Shown: in pieces, positions 40,449 through 51,713 of the stretch
Layout: the number at the start of each line of letters is the position of its first letter
Position numbering within the stretch: position 1 is the stretch's first letter
Source: Bullera alba
Taxonomy: Eukaryota; Basidiomycota; Tremellomycetes; Tremellales; Bulleraceae
Direction: 5' to 3'
DNA length: 64,000 nucleotides
NCBI GenBank assembly: GCA_001600095.1
Contig: BCIX01000001.1
Span: forward strand, 7,093,198-7,157,197
The notes under the pieces: model-generated
What the model was told of the DNA's origin: nothing
Database searches by the model: none
The model's input: only the letters and a program-made list of their open reading frames with translations
Made by a program: the position numbers and the translations under genes

Positions 40449-40745
40449 TGGTGTCGACATGTCCTTTCACACAGCTTCCACACAGCTTCCACACAGCTTC
40501 CACACGGCTTCCACACAGCTTCCACACATCTGCCCCATAAGAGACCCTCGATCGACCTGTGAACCCCGATGCACCGTTGTCTTCGCGGACGACACATTGC
40601 AACGTTGATTCATCAGCTCGGCAACGTCAATTCGAGAACTCAGCAGTCAGATCGACTAACGCTCGTAGCCAACATCGTTCTATATGAACTGGATAGAGAA
40701 TCAGCCGTCTGCCTCCTGTTCTTAGTTCCCCTACCTCGTTCCAAC
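40449..40745. other. A-B intergenic spacer with tandem repeat
   Basis: 297 bp between acyltransferases A and B. It holds the 11-bp repeat at 40466-40528 and a TATATGAA at about 40680-40687, about 65 bp before the next ATG. Confidence 0.5.
40466..40528. repeat. 11-bp tandem repeat (CACACAGCTTC)
   Basis: About six near-identical copies of CACACAGCTTC, one with AG changed to GG. They start ~18 bp after the stop of acyltransferase A and probably lie in its 3' UTR. Confidence 0.85.
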
Positions 40746-42375
40746 ATGTCCGAGGTTACGACTACTTTGATCCCCATCCCGGCGCCTGCAAATCCCAATC
40801 TGCCTGACGGCGTCAATATCATCCCCCTGCATCCAATCTCGCTAATCTTAGGTTTCGACCTGGATTGTATTTGGGAGTTTCCCGGCTCATTGGACAGAGA
40901 CCGCTTGATCAAGGCAATTCAATCGACAGCCATCCTGTGGCCAGTGGTAGGAGGAAGGCTTTCCCATGTCGCGGAGGGAGAGAGCTTGCACGAGCACGAC
41001 TCTAGGCTGGGTGTGAGTTTGGTAACCATGCTCAGTATGGCTTGAAGCCGACGTGATGCTGAAGTCTCATCGTCACCATAGATCCGCCTTGCTGGTCGAC
41101 CAGTGCCCCTCGACGAGCAGACGATCGAACAGGACTATGCCAAATCGGACTCAGCGGTGATCGTCAAGACAACTCTACCTTTCACCACCTCTCTTCACAA
41201 GAACAATCACTTGCCAGAAGGCGATTCCCCTCTCGTTACCGTCCGCCTGACCACCTTACTACCTTCCGGTCGTTCTGTCCTTGGGCTAGTGTTCGACCAC
41301 GTCATATTCGATGGATACCTGGCTTTGCGGTTCTCCACGCATCTATCTCACTTTTATGTCGACCCAGCCTATGTCCCGCCTACCCATGAACACCCCTCTT
41401 TCTATCCTCATCTGCTCTTGCCGAAATTCCCTCCGGACGAGGACAGCAATGTGGTCAAAATCGCCAGGGAGCTCAGCTTGCTGAACAGCAGAGATCGGAT
41501 GGAGGGCGATGTAGACTGGGACATGTTCTTCAAGGGAGCCAACATGGCGAGCTTGTACCTCTCCCAGTCGGACATCGACTGCTTGGTGACCGAAGTCAAA
41601 GCACGAGACCTCGCTTTGAGCAGTGGAGGAGAGAGGCTATCTGAGCAGGACATACTGAGTGGATGGTGGGTCTGTTTGTTGGAGAGGTCAGGGCAACCCA
41701 TTACCCACATCACCTACACGCTCAACGTGAGTGCCTCTCCTCAGCTTTCATATCAGTGCTCATGCTCATGATCCCAGTATCGAGGGATGAAAGGGCCATT
41801 CGGAGACAACATGCGAACTCTCTGCGCTAACGGAATAGGCTTCTGGAGATTCGCCCTACCCCAATGTCCTGCTACTATCGAGACGGACCCCGCTGGTCGA
41901 ACATTGTTCATCGCCAAGTGCATTCGCCATGAACTCCGTTCTTTCTATGAGAACCCGCAGGCTCTGACCGACTTCCTCTGCGCCATGAGTTTCCGCTATG
42001 ACGAGCTCTTGAGGACGGGCAAGAGCTACCTCCCACTTGCTGCCGAGGGCGAGGTATTCATCAACTCCAATTTGAGGTCAGTGGTCTTGGCTTTCGTGGT
42101 GTACCACCCGTCAGATGCTGACGAAAGATAGATACGACTGGATTGTGCCATTCGGTTTCGATCCTTCGGGGATCAAGTATCACACCTCGTTCGCAGGACC
42201 GAGAGGGTTGCGGGTGTTCCGAAGCAATCCCACTCAAGCAGGGCGGGAGGACACTGAAGATAGAAGGGGACTGGGGAGTATTGAGATGACATTCAGGATT
42301 GAGCCGGAGATTGGAGCGAAGATGTACGATCTGGTCGAGAGCGACAAACGCCATTGGCGAGCCTCGCGCGTATAG
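40746..42375 (+). CDS. HxxxD (BAHD-like) acyltransferase B, second paralogue
   Basis: Exons are 40746-41012, 41082-41726, 41778-42076 and 42132-42375, giving 484 residues. Intron positions and phases are the same as in A. The first splice falls just before the strand that begins IRLAGRPVPL. The catalytic motif is HVIFD with His at residue ~162 (LVFDHVIFDGYLALRF). Other conserved parts are NIIPLHPISLILGFDLDC, TVRLTTLLPSGRSVLGL, LSEQDILSGWWVCLLERSG, and YDWIVPFGFD at the start of the last exon. The start was chosen as the first Met of the homologous region, since the frame upstream shows no family sequence. Substrate unknown. Both catalytic residues are intact, so it is probably active. Confidence 0.88.
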
Positions 42376-42798
42376 ATCAGAGATCGATCAGAGGCCCAGA
42401 GCCTGGTAGATCAGTCTTGTTCCTACATGTGAATTGACATATGCCGCTAAAGCGATGGTGCATCTAGATTCAGTGAACTCGAATGCCTATTCACAAGTAG
42501 CTGACTTTACTCCAAGTGTGACAGAGTGTGACTGCATCTGACTGCATGTGCAGCTACATGTGTGTGACTGGTGTGTAGTGTATACTGTACTAGCGTTTCA
42601 CGATAGGCTGGCCTCCGCTGACCCCCAAATCTCCAGTCCGATCCCGATCATCGCTCCGCAGAAAGAGGCCCTGATGGATTGAGCATGATCGGCAGTGGCA
42701 TACATCAAAGCATCAGACCTCTGAGAAACATATATCAGCATGCTTTATGCACGCATCAAACGGCAGTCTACACGCTCCTCGCTTGACTCACCGCGAAG
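42376..42798. other. B-C intergenic spacer
   Basis: 423 bp. Short TGTGACT and CTGCAT words recur at about 42515-42570. CATATATCAG at about 42729-42738 is TATA-like, ~65 bp before the next ATG. Confidence 0.4.
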
Positions 42799-44434
42799 AT
42801 GCTCACATCGACCGAGGGTTCTGACCTTGTGAAATCGTTTATCAAGGTTTCCAGCAGTATCAACCCGAATGTCCCGCCTGGCACCACGCATATCCCCTGT
42901 CATCCTGCCACGCTCTCCGCCGGCTTTGGCGTGGACTGTGTGTTCGAGTTCCCTGGTGCTCTCGATCTCGATAAACTGGTGCTGGCGATTCAGCGAGTCG
43001 CGACGATATGGCCCGTAATAGCGGGAAGGCATGTGACCATGAAGGACCACCAGACTAACGCGTTCCATCACACCAAGTTCGCCGTGAGTGCTGAGTGTAG
43101 CCTGTGTAGGGCAGCAGTGCATATGCTCATCCGATCGATCTAGATTCACTTGACTGGTTCTGATATTCCCTTCGAACGACAATCCATCCTTGCCGACCGA
43201 GCCTTCCCAGCCAAGGCAGTCATTGTCGAAACGACTGATCCATACATCACCCGGCTCCAGAAAAACTTCTCACTGCCAGACACTGGAGCGCCCCTGCTCA
43301 CAGTCCGCCTAACAACTCTGCTCCCCTCGGGTCGTTCAGTCCTGGGCATCAATTGGGCTCATATCCTGGGAGACGGCTTGTCCGTCAATACCTTTGTCAA
43401 TCACCTCTCCCACCTGTACTCTCAGCCGGCATCACTCGTCCCGCTCAAAATGCCCTCGTTCACACCTCACCTCTTGCTTCCAGAGTACCCACCGTCAAGA
43501 GAGGTGCAGGATGAGGCAAGTCGCCTGCCCCAATGGAGGGCGGGATATCCAGCAGAAGAGGTGTCGAGACGTTTCAAAGAGGACGCAAAGTCGAACGAGA
43601 TGGTCGCCCTGCATGTTCCCGTCCACGTTCTCTGGAGAATGTTCAGCGACGTTAAATCGATGCTCCCGGGAGTGGAACGTCTCAGCCCGCAAGACGTTCT
43701 TAACGCATACTGGTTGAGTCTGCTCGAGCGAATCACTGGAGAACGAGTCACACAGTTGACCTATGTCGTGAATGTGAGTAAGCATGACGAACGACAGACT
43801 GGTATTCCAGCTGACATATAGCGCCTCTTACTCAGTACCGCAACCTTCCAGGTCCATTCCCAGACAACATTGACTCGCTGTGCGCCAACGCGGTATCCCT
43901 CGTGGATATCCGCTTTCCCCTTCCTACCGAAGAAGAGCTCTCACACACAATCAAGAGGATGGCAGCTCTGGCGGTGCCGATCCGTGAGGAGTTGAACTCT
44001 TTACGGGAGGATAGGGCGAAAGTAAGTGATTGGCTCGCCGGTCGATGCTTTTCCTTGGAGACCATCGCGAATAAAGGCCACGAGTTCTGCCTTCTGCCTC
44101 TCGTAGGAGGAGCATTCATCAATTCCAACTGGCAGTGAGTCGTGTGGCGCCGACATTTGATCATTACATGAAACGATTGATGACTTTCTTGATCAGATAT
44201 GACTGGCAAATCCCCTTCGGAATGGATGCGAAGCGAGTTCGTTATCACACCGAAGCCACGGGCTCCCGTCTGTGTAGGATGTTCCGGTCCAATCCAGATT
44301 CCAGCGATCCTGTCGATAAGGAGGATGGTTCGCGATCGGCCAGTATCGAGCTGAGCTTTAGGATCCCTCGAGATGGCGGGAAGGAGACGATGGACGAGTT
44401 GGTGAAGGAGGACTTTGCGAAATGGCAGCAGTGA
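42799..44434 (+). CDS. HxxxD (BAHD-like) acyltransferase C, third paralogue
   Basis: Exons are 42799-43083, 43144-43773, 43836-44134 and 44197-44434, giving 483 residues, with the same splice phases as A, B and D. The catalytic motif is HILGD with His at residue ~168 (INWAHILGDGLSVNTF). TVRLTTLLPSGRSVLGI is conserved. The segment that reads SDQD-GWW in A, B and D is here SPQDVLNAYWLSLLERITG, the most altered version, and exon 3 (VDIRFPLPTEEEL) also departs from the others. The last exon keeps YDWQIPFGMD. The changes near the active-site tunnel suggest a different acceptor specificity; this is inference. The gene reads through cleanly with no stop or frameshift. Confidence 0.87.
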
Positions 44435-44761
44435 TCTGAGGCTAGAGAAATGAGGATCAGAGGAAGCGGGATCAATTCTTGTACGGAGTTCGATGAATTC
44501 GATGGCCGAAGCGCCGATCACTGTGCGCGACGAATCAACCATCTTTGATCGTGTGTTTGCACCTGTTTGCACCTCATCGATCATCTTGCGCATCATGACG
44601 ATCTGCATCATGTCCCTCCTTTCTGCTAGTCCCGGATCAGCAGCCCCGTACAGCAAAGCTCCTGCCGAATGCACGAGTATTTACCACTCTCAGGCATTCC
44701 AAACCGGATACAAGGTGTCTATCCGCTTCACTCTTGCTGACCTCCAACAGCTCTCGCCATA
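44435..44761. other. C-D intergenic spacer
   Basis: 327 bp with a weak AT-rich TATTTACC element about 80 bp before the ATG of D. No repeat or gene is seen. Confidence 0.35.
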
Positions 44762-46349
44762 ATGTCAATCTGCATCTCGACAGTGGTACAAGCTCCATCT
44801 CACCGCAACCCGAACATCCCTGACGATGCCAAAGTCATCCCTATCCAACCCGCGGCCCTTTCTGTGGGGTTCGCCTTAGACTGCGTATACACCTATCCCG
44901 AGGGACTCGACAACGATCGCTTGATCGAGGCTATCAAGGCTACTGTCGCCATCTGGCCAGTGGCAGCCGGAAGATTCGTCAAGATTCAACCTGAGAACCA
45001 GTCTGATCCAGATCATGGGGTGAGTGGCTCAACCCTTCTTTGACCTTTGTTGTGAGGTCATTGGCTGATGACACCCAGATCGAGCTCAGCAACTCGCCAA
45101 TTCCATTCGACACGCAAACTCTCGAGTCGGACCGTCCGTTCCCTACAGACGCCGTGATCGTGTCGTCTACCGAACGATTCATCACCCCACTCCCGGACAA
45201 GTTCTTCGTTCCAGGCAGCGGAGCGCCTTTGCTTACTGTTCGACACACCACTCTCATCCCGTCTGGACGATCAGTGCTCGGATTGAACTTTGACCATGTC
45301 ATCTTTGACGGATCCAGTGCTTGTCGATTCAGTCATCACCTCTCTCAATTCTACATCAACGGACCAGACGCGGAGATCCCACTGGAAGAGTATCCCACGT
45401 TCGGCTCTCAACTTCAGTACCCGGAGTACCCACCGTCTGAGCAGGCCATCAACAAGGCAAAGGCGATCCACGTTTTGAAGCCCGTTACCCATGAGGAAGG
45501 GGATAGGTTGGCGAATGAGGATATATCTGCCCACACGATGGTCAACATGGTGATCTCGGGTGAGGAGATGGAGAAGATGAAGAAGGAGGTCACGGAGCGT
45601 TTGGATGTCCAGGACACCATATCGGACCAAGACATAATCAGCGGATGGTTCACTCATCTCATGGATAGGGTCACCGGACCCGTCAACCAGATGGTATACA
45701 TCATCAACGTAAGTATGGGACCGCTCATCCCGACAAGTCCTGATCTTCCGACAGTACAGAGGCATGGGTGGACCTTGCCCTCCCACAATGAAGACCTTCT
45801 GCGGGAACGGCGTCGCCTTTTGGCAATATCCACTCGACGCCTCCGACACCACCGACCCCGCTGCCCGAGCAACTTTTATCGCCACAGCATGCCGCAAGGA
45901 GCTGAAGGGGTTGTATGAGGATAAAGCCAAATTGACCGATTGGCTCGCTGGAACGGCCTATCTCTTGGGAGAATCCGCGAAGGAGGGCAAGACGTACACG
46001 ACTATTCTTCCCCAGGGGCACGTGTACATCAACTCAAACCTCAGGTAAGAGGCATCGCATATTCGTGCCACTTGATTAACACACTCGCAGATTCGATTGG
46101 CGACCAACCTTTGGCTTCAACCGTGACACTGTGCAGTACCATACGGCTTTGGTGCTTGGGCCGTGTTGCAGAGTGTTTGAAGCCAATCCCAAGTTTGAGG
46201 TCACCACCGTAGAGCCGCCACTCAGCGCCAAAGCAAAAGTGCCATATCCCAGTGGCATTGAGCTCACGACCAGGGTACCGCGCGGATGGGGCGAGGAGAA
46301 GCTTCAGGAGGTCTTGGCAGCCGATCGAGCTAGGTGGGCGGCAATGTGA
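44762..46349 (+). CDS. HxxxD (BAHD-like) acyltransferase D, fourth paralogue
   Basis: Exons are 44762-45019, 45079-45708, 45755-46044 and 46091-46349, giving 478 residues. Splice phases match the other three. The catalytic motif is HVIFD with His at residue ~159 (LNFDHVIFDGSSACRF), the same motif as in B. Family segments: VIPIQPAALSVGFALDC, DRLIEAIKATVAIWPVAAGR, ISDQDIISGWFTHLMDRVTG. The last exon begins FDWRPTFGFN, so the VPFGFD-type motif is altered to PTFGFN. In other respects it looks intact. Shared HVIFD suggests B and D are closer to each other than to A and C, which carry H-x-LGD. Substrate unknown. Confidence 0.87.
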
Positions 46350-47254
46350 TTCTCTACGCCGCGACCTACTCTTAAGACTTGCCTGAGACTCGTATCGGAA
46401 TGCATGCCGTGGTCTTCCACATCGACTACAGTACTATCAAGATTCCCAGGTCTCTAAGAATTACATTGCAACTTCGCAAGCCAAGTGCAAGCAGATCGCA
46501 AGACAGACGCGTGATCTCGTGAGAATAAGGCGCGTTGGCGGGTAAGTATTCTTTGTAGTCCTGCCATTAGAAACTGAGACCTGATCTATAACAGGCTTTC
46601 GGAAGATCATTACAATATCGTCGACGACTCCTAATTCTCGCTGGAGGTTGGCTGACCCACATCGTTGGCACTGGGCTATCCTCAATTACCCTCATTCTGT
46701 GCAGTCAATTTTGCGAGCGCTGCATCATTGCATCGTCCTCGCCCGTACCCGCCATAGAGCACAAGCATACATCTGCACAGCATCTACCGTCCTCCCGTCT
46801 TCGCCTCCAGTGAGACTCCTACACTCTATCGCAAACAATATCAGTGATCTCAACTTGACTCAGACCCGGCGGATCCTGTATGGGCGCCGTCTATTTTTAC
46901 ACCACTGCGAAATGTCTTGCTCGGGCGGTAATCATCTCGGACGCGAGATGCCTACAATGCTGCACTATCACCCATTCATCGCGGACTTCGTGAGCGCGCT
47001 CATGCGACACACAGCATGCACCGATAGCCCCGTTGATACCTGTCCCGAGCTCGGAAGCGGGCTGCCGGGCTGAGATCCAAAGTTAGCGTCTTCCACGGCT
47101 CTGGACCCGACAATGGATGACGGTGCACGATCTCCCAGTGGTCTATATAAGAAGACCAGACCAGTGCTCATACTTGCTCTTCATCACTTCACTGAACGCC
47201 CCATCCTCAATAGCCCTCACATCCGACTCGCCAAGATCATCGACAGAATCCAGT
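46350..47254. promoter_or_regulatory. Intergenic region with TATA box of seven-TM gene E
   Basis: 905 bp. TATATAA at about 47144-47150 lies ~105 bp before the ATG at 47255. A 141-codon frame at 46648-47073 has no ATG start and no recognisable protein. Confidence 0.5.
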
Positions 47255-48411
47255 ATGAGCGAACAGATATCCAAAGTCAACTTTAGCGGAGGCCTGCCAA
47301 ACTCAGCAGACCTCGCTCCTTCCGTGGTATTTCTCGTAGCAGTGAGTGATACCATCACAACGTCCTGCGACTCGCTGACACACTTGCACCCAGTTTGTCT
47401 TGACGATACCTGTATTGGTCTGGAGGCTGGTCTCGCCTTATCACCGCACGACCGTTTTGATCCGACCTGCAATCTTCGCCGTATGTCGTATAGCCATGTT
47501 GATCCTCAGGGCGATCATGTCCAGGAATTCCTATGGGGAGACTGAACTCAGTGAGTTCTCTTTGGTCAATCCATCCCTTCGGCACACTTCGCTGACTGGC
47601 TGTCTAGTCATCGAGTTGATCCTCGCTTCGCTGGGATACCTCTTCCTGGTCGAGCCGACGGTCCAGCTTTGGAAAAGGAGTTTCAGCTCTGCCATCTCTA
47701 TACATGATACCCCTTCTTGGGTTAGGAAGGTCGCCTTGTGAGTATCCTAGCAGAGTATCTATCTCCATATACTGACCTTTAGTTAGCGTTCTCCAGGGCA
47801 GCATCCTCGCTTCGATTGGCACAGCGATCGCGGCCTCTGCCCAGACTAGCGGTGCGCTCACGGACCCCGACAAGATGAAGACCGTGCAGACTCTGAGGAA
47901 GGCATCCTCAGCCCTTGCCTTGGGTGAGTGGATTACCGCAACTGCAGCAAGAACCTATACTGACTGTCATAGTCGTGGCGCTGGTCATCCTGATCGCCGT
48001 GGTTTTAACCCACTTCCGATTCGGAGTCGACGTCAGGCGGACCATGTACTTACTATTCAACGCTGTTGGTCTCGTCATCGTCTCGGTGTATACCGTCGTC
48101 AGGAACGAAAGCCACGACTCTTCTGCGTTTGTCCGATCCAACACCGCCTTCTGGGTTCTTCAAGTCCTCTTCGAGTTGTGAGTGCTCTTGAGCAGTCAAC
48201 GTGGGATCTACCACTAACGATGAGGTTCAGTATCGTCTATGTCGCGTTCCTCTCGATATCGATCCCAGCTTGGTTCCCGGCTGCCGAAAAGCAACCCAAA
48301 GACGAGGACGTGGAAGGCGGCTACAAGATGTCTTCACCGAGGTTCGACAGCAGTGACAGCTCGCACCCCCTCTCTCTCACCCAGAACCGGAATGCCACTT
48401 ATACTCGTTGA
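47255..48411 (+). CDS. Seven-TM membrane protein E, first of a tandem pair
   Basis: Not a named family I can be sure of; it resembles uncharacterised fungal seven-TM proteins such as the DUF7702 group. Exons are 47255-47341, 47394-47550, 47608-47737, 47787-47923, 47973-48177 and 48231-48411, giving 298 residues. A polar N-terminus of ~22 residues is followed by seven hydrophobic segments, for example LTIPVLVWRLV, FAVCRIAMLILRAIM, LILASLGYLFLVEP, ILASIGTAIAAS, VVALVILIAVVLTHF, LLFNAVGLVIVSVYTVV and YVAFLSISIPAWF. The tail of ~45 residues is polar and Ser-rich, likely cytosolic. The shape suits a receptor or small transporter, but no motif decides it. It follows the acyltransferase array on the same strand and has a clear TATA box. 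Confidence 0.8.
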
Positions 48412-49092
48412 TCCGCCAGTTGCCTGCCTGTACATTATACGCTCCGGAGAAGTAAAATAGAGGTCGACATTAAACTTGTGGTCATGCATCCCATGAAGAC
48501 TGTCACCACCAAGCATCACCACCACCCTTTGCGATACATCCAATATTCACAGCAATGATGCATGCCTGCCCGCCGTGCTATGACTCCTCACGACAACTAT
48601 CGTGGTCTGTGGATACATATCGAGCCAGCATGCTACTCAGAAGAGGGCTATGCTCTTCCTCAAGCCGCTCTGCTCAGCCTTAGTCGACCAAGTCGGTGCC
48701 AGTCACTGGGGAGCAAACCCGAGCTTGCAGGAGAGGAGCCGCGAGCCAAAGGTGGCCTCGCAGCCCTCGCTTCTCGCTTCTCATCTCGCCTCCGATAAAT
48801 CGGAAGCGCGTTTCATCGTATCTGCTTCCGTGTTTGACTTCCTTTACGGGCAGCTCCAGCCTGCAGGCTGCTACTACTGGAGGTTGCATACTCCTCGTAG
48901 ACGTAGGAGCTCTTCGCTATCGTCATTGCGATGCCAGCGTCCAACGAATTATGACAGAGGCCAAGCAATACGGTCAAAGCACATGCGAGACCCCTGAAAC
49001 CTGCTCAAAGATGGTATAAAAAGGCTGATGGGGAGGGATACTAATGCCTCTCAGGCTCTTTGAGAAAGTCACTATTGCCATCCTCGCCCGGA
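48412..49092. promoter_or_regulatory. Intergenic region with TATA box of seven-TM gene F
   Basis: 681 bp between the paired seven-TM genes. TATAAAAA at about 49015-49022 is ~75 bp before the ATG at 49093. No gene or repeat is evident. Confidence 0.5.
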
Positions 49093-50337
49093 ATGAACAA
49101 CATCGACGCCCTGGCTTACAACTTTGGCAGCGGTCCAGCCAGTGGTAGTGACCTCGCACCATCGATCATATTCTTGGTCATCGTGAGTCGCTTCTAGGAC
49201 CCTAGTGACGCTGGAATGGTAATTGAGTATGTGAATTCAGTATACGCTGTCGATCCCCTTCCTCGTTTGCAGGGCAGCGAACCCATACCACCGATCCAAG
49301 CTGCTGCTTCGGCTGGCCCTCTTCCTCACCTGTCGTATCGCAGCGCTAGTCCTTCGGGCGGTCATATCCAAGGTATCGCTCCCCCAAGCGGCACTAGGTG
49401 GGTACCATGTACCCGAGAAACAGACACTTCGCTGAGCTGCCTGGACAGTCGCCGAATTGACCCTCACTGTGGTTCCGTACCTCTTCCTGGCTGAGGCTTT
49501 GGTCGAGCTATGGATCAACAATGTCAACACCGCGGTGACCCTCCTAGCGTCCCCCAGCTGGGTCAGGCAGTTTGCGGTGTGAGTCCTGCTCGGAGCATGT
49601 CCTACAACGCCATGCTGATCGAGGGCAGTATGCTACGCTTATCTGTCTACGCGGCGATTGGCACTGGCATAGCAGCCGGAGCCACGATCTACAGGACTGT
49701 GGACAATGATGATCAGATAAGGAGGACCCTCAGGATCCGCAAAGCGTCCGCAGCTCTCGCTCTGGGTAAGCCTGATCCCTCTTCGAGCGCCAATGCCGGA
49801 TCATTCTGCTGACGACTGTCACAGTCGTCCCAGCGCTGGCGCTCTTCGCTATCCCCCTCACCCTCTTTGTCTACAAGCTCGACGCTCGTCGATCCGCTCT
49901 GATCTTCGGGGTCACAAGCTGCCTTATGGTTGTGTCCTCGTACAACCTCTCCAAGGCAGTCGCGCCCATTGACTCGACACCGCACCCGCGGGCTTTGTTC
50001 TGGGTTTTCCACGCCTTATTCGAATGGTAAGCTCCCGAGATCCCTCTGAGGAATCGACTCGCTGACTATCCATAGTATCGCATACATCGCTCTACTATCT
50101 GTGTCCCTGCCGAAATGGTACCCACCTCCTTCGATTGAGAGCATCGTCCCAGACCCGGAGGCAGGCAGTGACTCCACAGATGATCTCGTGCACCCGTCTG
50201 AACCAGAGGCGCAGGCTGAAGTGGAGTCTCCCACGCAAGAAGACAAGTCTCACCCTACCAGTCCTCGAGCGTTGAGGAAGGCACCGCCGCCGTACAAGGC
50301 CACGAAAGCCGACGAGGTGCAGCAGGTCAAGAAGTGA
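49093..50337 (+). CDS. Seven-TM membrane protein F, second of a tandem pair
   Basis: Paralogue of E. Exons are 49093-49182, 49241-49397, 49449-49578, 49629-49765, 49825-50026 and 50076-50337, giving 325 residues. Exons 2, 3 and 4 are 157, 130 and 137 nt long, exactly as in E, and phases agree throughout. Matching parts include GSDLAPSIIFLV, LSIPFLVCRAANPYHRSK, CRIAALVLRAVIS, YLFLAEALVELW and RIRKASAALAL. The exon 2 donor GTGGGT was picked because it keeps the E-like phase; reading straight on meets a stop. The C-terminal tail of ~75 residues is longer than in E and rich in Pro, Glu and Ser, ending KADEVQQVKK. Function unknown. Confidence 0.78.
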
Positions 50338-51713
50338 CAGAGACCAGCAGTGGTATTTTGATTTTTGTATACGATGCAGACTCGATCTTCCGTCTTCTCC
50401 AGCTCCATTTGTGGTAGTCCTTTATAATTTCATGCGGATGAATAGTATATCGTACATACTCTAATGTAAGCGTGCGCCTCAGAATAGGAGGGCAAGCGTA
50501 GGCATCCGAGTGGGATGACTACGCCTCTCCTCCTCGTCTGGGGCGCAAGAGTCGTAAGAGGGGGGAGTCGCCGCGACATCCCCGTGATCGCCACCACAGC
50601 ACCCAGGGGTGAGAAGCTTTCTCGAACCGCTCTCCAGGCCACTGCAACGGCGCCTGCGTTGGGGCCGAACATCACCTGAGAAGGCTTGCGGAGCTGGGCG
50701 GGTCGACGGATCACGTATTTTGAGCAACCCCAGGGGCGCACAAGGCCAGCAGCACAAATTGTTATGTAGAATAGTAATAAGGCGGGCCGAAGCCGAGGAT
50801 AAGAATCCAGTGTAAGACCACTACGTTGAAGAGTCAGTGACTGCCAATATCTCAAAACGGTGCCAACTGACTCAGAGTCTTTGTACCTGTACCTCACAAG
50901 AGGACGGTGATCGCGTAGAGTATACGGATATGGAGTAGGGCTTTCTTTATTTCAAGAGCTTCCTAAAGTTGTCGCCATGCGCGCCGATTGCGAAGCATGC
51001 GAAGCCAGTTCTGGCGAGGAAATCCAGACAAGGTCCGGAGTAGATAACTCTGTATCTCGCTTGACACCGGTACTGTGACTGAACACCCGTACAGTGACCC
51101 AGCGAAAGCTGGACGAGGTCGCAGCTGAGAGACGTAGTCTCCAAGGGCCCATGCGAGGACCAGGCCTGGCCTGCAATCCAAATGTCCCAGGATGATAGCT
51201 ATGATAGACGCGGTCTATCCTTGTGAAGGTTCCCTGCCATTACGCGGGCCGCTGTCACAAGTAGAATGAGAAGGGGCCCGGGCAAGCAGACAAGGTCCGA
51301 CTCGCCTCGGGCCGCCGGGGAGGAGAGGATGTGTCGCGATGACAATCCGGGAGAGATGAGGAGAGCAGAGGAGGAGATTGGCGATGGTCGGATCGAGGTC
51401 GTTTCCGAGCCTCCCCATCACCATTCAGGGAACGGCAAGCTGGAAAACGCCGAGCGGTTTATCGCTGTGGCACTTTTCAACATGGCACCAATGGGCAACC
51501 CTGGGCAACCAACGCTCGCGATCGAAGCTCCAGTCTCGTGCTCCGCCCTTCGAGGAGTCGAGGTCATGGCCTGACGAACGACGATCACTTCGGGGTTACG
51601 TTTCTCATCTCGTCTCTTCTCGACAAATCCACAGTACGAACAGCTCGCGGCCTGCAGACACACCGCCTCTATGCCACCTTTCGTCTTCATCGTCCCGATC
51701 TACCGACTCATTC
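50338..51713. other. Gene-poor interval
   Basis: 1,376 bp between F (+) and the next gene (-). Only short frames occur. I see no tRNA, repeat array or transposon terminal repeats. The GC-rich part at 51240-51400 has no coding support. Confidence 0.4.

Noticed and set aside
43832..44674. 280-codon minus-strand frame opposite acyltransferase C
   Set aside because: The + strand carries conserved acyltransferase exons 3 and 4, so this is an antisense shadow.
46648..47073. 141-codon + strand frame between acyltransferase D and gene E
   Set aside because: No ATG start, irregular composition and no family resemblance. It overlaps the region just upstream of a clear TATA box.
46350..51713. Possible transposon relic around the duplicated genes
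   Set aside because: I found no terminal inverted repeats, target-site duplications, transposase or reverse-transcriptase motifs, so duplication by unequal crossing over is simpler.
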